Positions 58,290-64,000 of a DNA stretch of 64,000 bases are shown piece by piece. Source of the DNA: Gigaspora margarita (taxonomy: Eukaryota > Glomeromycota > Glomeromycetes > Diversisporales > Gigasporaceae); assembly GCA_009809945.1 (NCBI GenBank), contig WTPW01000021.1, positions 385,966 through 449,965 on the forward strand, written 5' to 3'. The notes beneath the pieces are model-generated. The model was not told where the DNA came from, did not search any database, and was given only the letters and a program-made list of their open reading frames with translations. The first letter of the stretch is position 1. The number at the start of each line of letters is the position of its first letter. Both the position numbers and the translations under genes were made by a program.

Positions 58290-58660
58290 GAGTTGGACGA
58301 AACTGATCTTAACAGAGCTAAAGGACTTGTGTGCAGCTTGAGGCCTTTCGTGGAAGGTAATAAAGAAGAGCTAAGTGAAAGGCTGCACGCTGATTTTGAG
58401 AAATGAAAAGATAAAGGTCCAGAGGCGCAGTTGAAAGGGAGCAATAAAAGGCTGGAACAAGGTCCTGCAGATATAAATCTGAAACTTGCTTCACTTAAAC
58501 CATTAAACCTACTATACATAATACAACAAAGACAATTGCTAAATGCATTACAACTAAATACAAAGTTCTATTTGATGACAGTAGCAACACTAAAAAAAAA
58601 CAAACTCCCAGCGCATGGTCATGCGCATAACTTGTTATATAGGCCTAATTATTTTTGAAA
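58290..58660 (+). pseudogene. Gene relic, unrecognised
   Basis: After an acceptor-like catgctag the frame reads ELDETDLNRAKGLVCSLRPF and VEGNKEELSERLHADFEK to TGA at 58404. One base-frame over, KDKGPEAQLKGSNKRLEQGP continues to 58658. Composition is clearly coding-like compared with the flanks, with a helical Lys/Glu-rich pattern. It is broken by a stop and a frame change. I do not recognise the family. Confidence 0.35.
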
Positions 58661-59393
58661 ATATTACAAATATCGATTGACGGTAGTAGCTCCCCACAAA
58701 AAATTTTCTGGTCATGTGATTTTTTGTGGCACAAACATATTTTTGATATCAGGTAACGTGAAAATTAAAATGATCAAAATCATCGAATAAAGTGAAAGAA
58801 TTAAAGTAATAAATTGAATAGTTAGGGTTTGGGTTAGGCACTTAGTTGGGTTTGGGTCAAAATCCCGACAAACAGAATCCCGAAAGGTCAAAATCCTGAC
58901 AAAAAAATCCCGACAATTGAAAATCCCGACAATTAAAAATCCCGACAGTTAAAATTAAATAATCACGTTTTTTAATAGAACTAAGTTATTTGTCACGTAA
59001 GTGACAACGGCTTATGCACNATCAGAAAATTCAAAACAAACGTTCGTTCTATCAAAAAAAACAACAAAATCTCTTATTACTCAAAATCTGCATAGGAAAC
59101 CACCTTCNGTGCTCTAACAAAAAGTTTTCCTTGAGCGATTTCACTATATACCCCCAAACCCTGACCCTAAACCTAGGTGCTCACCCTAACCCTAAACTAA
59201 CAAAAACAAAACTTTATCNATACAGAGGTGATCTACAGNTGACATTATCACATGCGTNGCATATAACTTAATCCTTTTAATAAAAATCTATCGTAATACA
59301 GTAATACAGTAATAAATAAACACTAATCTAACCCTAATAAGCATTAAACTCTAAATTCTTTAAACTCTAAACTCTAGCTCTAACTCTAAAAAT
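58661..59393. other. Non-coding interval with a short cccgaca repeat
   Basis: 58860-58950 has six close copies of an aatcccgacaa-type motif. About 59140-59200 and 59320-59390 hold degenerate ccctaa and actctaa phrases like those within the MITEs of this window. Scattered Ns mark poor assembly. Confidence 0.5.
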
Positions 59394-59459
59394 CTACTTT
59401 AGTTTTATGCTTATAATAAGTAGCTTTCTTTCCTTGTTTTTTTTTTATTTCACTAACAT

Positions 59460-60240
59460 TATTTTGTAGGTTTGTGCTTCTCCGGAAATGGTGATTTAGA
59501 ATTTCTCTCCTTTCTTGTGTTTGTGCTTCTCCAGGATTGGTGATTTGGACTTACTTTTGTTAGTGCTTCGTCGGTAATGATGCTTTGGACATTCTCTTCT
59601 TTCTTGTGTTTGTTCTTCGCCGGCTTGGTGCTTTGGACTTTCTCTCCTTTCTTGTNTTTGTTCTTGTCGGGTTTGGTGCTTAAACTTTCCTTCCTTTCTT
59701 GTGTTTGTTCTTCTTCGGGAATGGTGATTTGGACTTTCTCTCCTTTCTTGTGTTTGTGATTCGCTGGGATTGGTGATTTGGATTTACTTTCCTTTCGCTT
59801 CTCTGGGTTTGGTGCTTTGGATTTTCTTGTGTTTTAGTGATAAGTAATTTTCTTTGTTGTTTTCCATTTTTCAATGCTTTGAACTAACATTTCTTTCTTT
59901 TATAGGTTCTTCATCGGGTTTGGTGCTTTGGACTTTCTCTTCTTTCTTGTGTTTGTTCTTCGCCGGGTTTGGTGCTTTAGACTTTTCTCCTTTCTTGTGT
60001 TTGTTCTTNGCCGGGTTTGGTGATTTGGACATGCTTTCCTTTTTGTGGTTGTACTTCGCCGGGTTTGGTGCTTTGGTCTTTCTTTCCTTTCTTATGTTGT
60101 GCTTCGCCGAAAATGGTAATTTGGACTTGTATAATGATAAGTAGCTTTTCATTCTTGTTTTCCATTTTTCAATTCTTTCAACTAACATTCATTTTGTTTG
60201 TAGGTTTGTTCTCTGGGATTAGTGGATGGTCAAATTCGTT
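59460..60240. repeat. Left 48-bp minisatellite array with intron-like spacer modules
   Basis: About eleven units of 48 bp with the core ttcgccgggtttggtgcttt then ggactttctctcctttcttg. Three longer modules interrupt or border the array (about 59420, 59838 and 60128). Each runs from ataagta(g/a) through an actaacat box to tttgtag or tttatag, which is the layout of a small intron with branch site and acceptor. Read through, one frame repeats a 16-residue hydrophobic unit and the opposite strand repeats a Lys/Pro-rich unit (NKHKKGEKSKAPNPAK). Confidence 0.75.
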
Positions 60241-60929
60241 ATGGGGAACACGGATAAGGAATTATGTAATATGATGTAAATAAAACATTCTTTAATAAAT
60301 AAGCACTTTGTATAATATCGGCTAATTTACGCCAAATTAAATGGTATGATATTTTAATCGCATGGACAATAAAGTGGTACAACGGTTTAACTTATTATAT
60401 GTAACGCATTGTATTATATAATTTTTACATCATGTGATCTATCGTTTGATTTTGGTACGTATGTACTATTCAAGAAAATTGAACGATATTAAAATCGTTC
60501 GTTTGATCATTAGATCGTAAGATATGTACGTATGTATGTACTATTCAAGAAAATCGAACGATATTAAAATCATTCGTTTGATCATTAGATCGTAAGATAT
60601 CTTTATTTAAATAAAGTATTATGAATCAATAATATCGCGTAATAGAATCAACAGATTTTTATATTTTCGAATCGAATGTGCAAAATCATTTGATTCTGTT
60701 CATTGAATTGCCCAAAAAAAATTTTTCTATTTTTAATTTCCCAAGTTATTGTCAATTTCGAGTTTGTTATTGTTAATTTCGAGTTTGATATTGTCATGCC
60801 TTCTACATTTTTGAAAATATAAAAAGAACCTAATTTTTTCTCTTTGTAAAGGACAAGATTCGATCTTTGAGTTATTATCTCCCAAATAAAATTCATATTA
60901 CTTGAGAGTCTTTTTTATTATAATATTAA
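60241..60929. other. MULE 5' region with a 75-bp tandem duplication
   Basis: Two copies of a 75-bp unit (starts 60463 and 60538) contain gtactattcaagaaaat and the small palindrome gaacgatattaaaatcgttc. They lie about 330-460 bp upstream of the transposase ATG and could hold promoter or transposase-binding sites. No ORF on the plus strand. Confidence 0.6.
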
Positions 60930-62372
60930 ATGGATGAAATTTGTGAAATTGTACCTTCTCAGAAAGGAATGGATAAGATTAATGTTCGTGGTTTTTTGAT
61001 GGTAAAGGATAAGTATCGTGAGGATACGTACTACTGGTGTTGTGAAAAAAGAAAGTCACTTGAGTGTAAAGGTCGAGCTATAACAAAATTTATAAATAAT
61101 TTACACTACCTTAAACACTTCAGTGACCATAATCACTCTCCACAAGCGAGTAGTGCCGAAGTAGCTAAAAGTATTGCTCATATAAAAGAACAAGCTAAAG
61201 AAACAAATGACCAACCAGCTCAAGTAATTCAAAATACTATAGTTAGTATTCCAGGAGAAATCTATCCCTACGTACCATCACAAAATGCTTTACGTGTACG
61301 AATCAAACGTATTAGGAGAGCAGATATGCCGGCGCAACCCCAAAATATTGATGACATTGACGTACCTGATTCGCTTTGTTCGACATTAAATGGGGAGAAT
61401 TTTTTAGTAAGAGATTCTATAATTGGAGAGGATAGAATTCTCTTGTTTACTACAAAGGCCAATATACAACATTTATCTAGAGCATTATACTGGATAATGG
61501 ATGGCACCTTTAAGACTGTCCCAACTATTTTTCGCCAATTGTATACAATCCATGCTCCTATTGGCATTGCGGATAACTCAAGAGTTCTTCCGTTGGTATA
61601 TGCTTTAATGACAAAAAAATCAGAAGAATTATATAGAGCGTTATTTCAAGACTTAATTGAATTCGCAGAAGAAAGTAATATTTTGTTAAGACCTACAACG
61701 ATTCTTACAGATTTTGAACTTGCTGCAATTAATGCATCTCGCGATGAGTTTCCTAATGTTCACAACAAAGGATGCTTCTTTCACCTAGGACAAAGTGGCT
61801 GGAGAAAGATACAAGAGTGTGGGCTATCAACTCAGTATGGTATTGACGAGAATTTGAGCATCAACCTACGGCAACTATTTGCATTAGCATTCCTACCATC
61901 AAATGAAATTCCTGCGGCATTTGATGTTTTAAAAGAAAAAATGCTTCCAGAAACAAATGAAGTAGTACAATGGTTTGAAGACAATTACGTGCATGGAAAG
62001 GTAAGACGACAAATGCGTAATGGTACTCTTAGTCGCGCACCACCTCTTTTTCCACCACAAATGTGGTCCGTGCACGACTCCATGGAAATAGGTGTTCCTA
62101 GAACATCAAATATTGTCGAGGCTTGGCACCGACGTTGGGAAAATTTGGTTGGTCGACCCCACGTGGGTGTTTATACCATTGTTACTGAATTCCAAAAGGA
62201 GCAACAACAAGTTGAACATCAAATCGAGGCTATTCTCCGTGGCGCACAGCGTTTAAAACCAAAAAATGGTATCATTGAAAGAGAAAAAAGGCTAGATACT
62301 ATTATCAATAATCGACAAAATTGTATATTAATAGATTTTCTCCGTGGAATAGCACACAACCTTTCTTTATAA
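60930..62372 (+). CDS. MULE transposase with N-terminal FLYWCH zinc finger, intact
   Basis: One uninterrupted ORF of 480 residues, a full length for this type. Residues about 12-69 form a FLYWCH/WRKY-GCM1-type zinc finger: GFLMVKDKY, YYWCC (Cys 37-38), C46, then HFSDHNH (His 67 and 69), which binds DNA. The MULE DDE core starts at about 185 with MDGTFKT (D191), continues with LTDFELAAINA (D261) and GCFFHLGQ (C282, H285), and the likely catalytic Glu is E397 in NIVEAWHRRW. The C-terminal helices (EFQKEQQQVEHQIEAILRG) finish the fold. The enzyme would cut and join the element's long TIRs. No intron is needed. Intactness suggests recent activity. A partial duplicate of its 3' end follows. Confidence 0.9.
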   Translation: MDEICEIVPSQKGMDKINVRGFLMVKDKYREDTYYWCCEKRKSLECKGRAITKFINNLHYLKHFSDHNHSPQASSAEVAKSIAHIKEQAKETNDQPAQVIQNTIVSIPGEIYPYVPSQNALRVRIKRIRRADMPAQPQNIDDIDVPDSLCSTLNGENFLVRDSIIGEDRILLFTTKANIQHLSRALYWIMDGTFKTVPTIFRQLYTIHAPIGIADNSRVLPLVYALMTKKSEELYRALFQDLIEFAEESNILLRPTTILTDFELAAINASRDEFPNVHNKGCFFHLGQSGWRKIQECGLSTQYGIDENLSINLRQLFALAFLPSNEIPAAFDVLKEKMLPETNEVVQWFEDNYVHGKVRRQMRNGTLSRAPPLFPPQMWSVHDSMEIGVPRTSNIVEAWHRRWENLVGRPHVGVYTIVTEFQKEQQQVEHQIEAILRGAQRLKPKNGIIEREKRLDTIINNRQNCILIDFLRGIAHNLSL

Positions 62373-62507
62373 GTCATTTTGGTAAGGTCCACCTCGGAGA
62401 TACAGTACGACGTAATACAATTCAGATTTAGCAATAAAATTTATATTACGTATTAGTGTTATAAAAAAAAAATAAATAAATAAAATAAAAATAGGAACGA
62501 TTAAAAA

Positions 62508-62541
<34 letters not shown>

Positions 62542-63137
62542 NTGCGGCATTTGATGTTTTAAAAGAAAAAATGCTTCCAGAAACAAATGAAGTAGTACAA
62601 TGGTTTGAAGACAATTACGTGCATGGAAAGGTAAGACAACAAATGCGTAATGGTACTCTTAGTCACGCACCACCTCTTTTTCCACCACAAATGTGGTCCG
62701 TGCACGACTCCATGGAAATAGGTGTTCCTAGAACATCAAATATTGTCGAGNCTTGGCACCNACGTTGGGAAAATTTGGTTGGTCGACCCCACNTGGGTGT
62801 TTATACCATTGTTACTGAATTCCAAAAGGAGCAACAACAAGTTGAACATCAAATCGAGGCTATTCTCTGTGGCGCACAGCGTTTAAAACCAAAAAATGGT
62901 ATCATTGAAAGAGAAAAAAGGCTAGATACTATTATCAATAATCGACAAAATTGTATATTAATAGATTTTCTCCGTGGAATAGCACACAACCTTTCTTTAT
63001 AAGTCATTTTGGTAAGGTCCACCTCGGAGATACAGTACGACGTAATACAATTCAGATTTAGCAATAAAATTTATATTACGTATTAGTGTTATAAAAAAAA
63101 AATAAATAAATAAAATAAAAATAGGAACGATTAAAAA

Positions 63138-63169
<32 letters not shown>
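62542..63169 (+). pseudogene. Tandem duplicate of the transposase 3' end (period 628 bp)
   Basis: 62542-63169 repeats 61914-62541, covering the last 153 codons, the stop, the 3' flank and the ATT microsatellite. The few differences are G-to-A or C-to-T at CpG (for example gtaagacgac to gtaagacaac, agtcgcgcac to agtcacgcac), plus four Ns. The junction falls at the end of an ATT run beside an N, so misassembly of two alleles is a real alternative to a genomic duplication. Confidence 0.85.

Positions 63170-63217
<48 letters not shown>
63137..63217. repeat. ATT microsatellite
   Basis: About 27 uninterrupted ATT units. A shorter run of the same repeat ends the first duplicate at 62511-62541. It produces a poly-Ile shadow ORF on the minus strand. 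Confidence 0.95.
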
Positions 63218-63218
<1 letters not shown>

Positions 63219-63499
63219 GTATGTAAAATTATATAAAACAACACAAATTTCTTAAATAAAAGAACTTTTAGAATTCTAAAAGCTCTAATTTTGTAGTTTA
63301 TTAAGTAAATNTAAAGTATATANGATATGCAAATTTCATTGATAATCACAAATCATGTGATTGGTAAGAATTGTCACTAAAATTTAAAATCCTCTTAATA
63401 CCAAATAAAAATCTGCATATACTCTTTTATTAGCAACCCTAACTCTAAAAAATGTGCAATCGAAAAAGAGTGTTATTTAAGCTGAAAGAATGAATTGAA

Positions 63500-64000
63500 C
63501 ACGATAAGCGANGAAGCACAAACCTATAAAGCAAAATTAATTGAAAAATGTAAAAAAAAAAAAAATTGAAATGAAAGCTACTTATCAGCAAAGTCTAAAT
63601 CACCAATTCCGGTGAAGAACAAACACAAGAAAGGAAAGAAAGTCCAAATCACCATTTTGGCAAAGAACAAACACAAGAAAAAAAAGAAAGTCCAAATCAC
63701 CATTCCCGGCGAAGCACAAACACAAGAAAGGAGAGAAAGTCCAAATCACCATTCCCATCAAAGAGCCTACAAAAGAAAGAAATGTTAGTTCAAAGAATTG
63801 AAAAATGAAAAATAGCAAGGAAAGTACTTATCACTACAATCAAATCCAAAGCACCATTCTCAGCGAGATACAAGAAAAGAAAGTAAGTCCAAATCACCGA
63901 ACCTGGCGAAGAACGAACACAAGAAAGAAAAGAAAGTCCAAATCATCAAACCCGGCGAAGAACAAACAAAGAAAGGAGAGAAAGTCTAAATCACCATTCC
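63500..64000. repeat. Right 48-bp minisatellite array, inverted relative to the left one
   Basis: Units such as aaagtccaaatcaccattcc then cggcgaagcacaaacacaag are the reverse complement of the left array. Two intron-like spacer modules (about 63520-63580 and 63775-63835) are also inverted. The array continues past the window end. Confidence 0.85.

Larger units (their letters stand above)
59394..64000 (+). mobile_element. Mutator-like element (MULE) with minisatellite-bearing long inverted repeats
   Basis: An intact MULE transposase ORF (60930-62372) sits between a plus-oriented minisatellite array (59460-60125, with an outer spacer module from 59394) and the same array in inverted orientation (63500 to the window end). 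The inner border modules, ataatgataagtagctttt (60122) and its inverse near 63565, match, so the arrays are parts of long TIRs. The true outer end on the left is uncertain and the right end lies beyond the window; flanking duplications could not be checked. Confidence 0.65.

Noticed and set aside
59577..60188. Repeat proteins on both strands of the 48-bp array (hydrophobic on plus, Lys/Pro-rich on minus)
   Set aside because: A 48-bp period is a multiple of three, so any frame stays open. Without a proper start context, conserved frame or flanking gene structure, I kept it as a repeat.
63131..63349. Poly-Ile ORF on the minus strand
   Set aside because: Translation of the ATT microsatellite.

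Overview
The window is AT-rich eukaryotic DNA, most likely from an arbuscular mycorrhizal fungus (Glomeromycotina, Rhizophagus-like). This is an inference from four things: genes split by short introns of about 65-105 nt with CTAAY-like branch sites; a MATA-type HMG-box gene; a protein-kinase fragment; and a dense load of nested transposons (Ty3/gypsy, LINE, hAT, Tc1/mariner, PIF/Harbinger-like, MULE). No species-level marker is present. Runs of N at 9914, about 12169-12250, 59020-60010 and 62542-63512 show that this is a draft assembly.

Layout. 1-20.7 kb is a retrotransposon nest. A badly decayed Ty3/gypsy copy (112-20707) is interrupted by a younger, nearly complete copy of the same family (6365-16355, 432/473-bp LTRs, 4-bp CTAG target duplication). 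The old copy also carries smaller insertions: three short elements, a palindromic foldback element (17.93-18.97 kb) and a 5'-truncated LINE (19.09-20.19 kb). 20.7-22.6 kb holds MITEs. 22.6-32.2 kb is the gene island: a Derlin gene (+), an ML/NPC2-type secreted lipid-binding protein gene (-) and, divergent from it, a ten-exon gene for a 1040-residue glycosylated multi-pass membrane protein (+). 32.2-44.6 kb is mostly non-coding with MITEs, a degenerate satellite of about 84 bp period and one MATA-HMG gene (-) at 38.4-38.8 kb. 44.6-48.6 kb is a composite hAT-ended block holding at least four nested elements, including a second five-hairpin foldback element. 50.4-51.6 kb carries a multi-exon polytopic membrane protein gene (-). 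52-58.7 kb holds a kinase fragment, a 1.25-kb TIR element, a TTAA-flanked MITE and a gene remnant. 59.4-64 kb is a MULE whose intact FLYWCH-MULE transposase ORF lies between long inverted arrays of a 48-bp minisatellite; the right array runs off the window.

How the parts relate. The host genes look independent of each other, apart from the divergent ML-protein and membrane-receptor-like pair, which share a 351-bp intergenic region. The retroelement shows an unusual order: leader ORF, gag with CCHC, retropepsin followed by four more zinc knuckles, a conserved -1 slippery site, RT-RNase H-integrase, and an extra ORF between integrase and 3' LTR. Nearly all its stop codons are explained by C-to-T or G-to-A changes, so methylation-linked deamination or a RIP-like process is the simplest account of its death.
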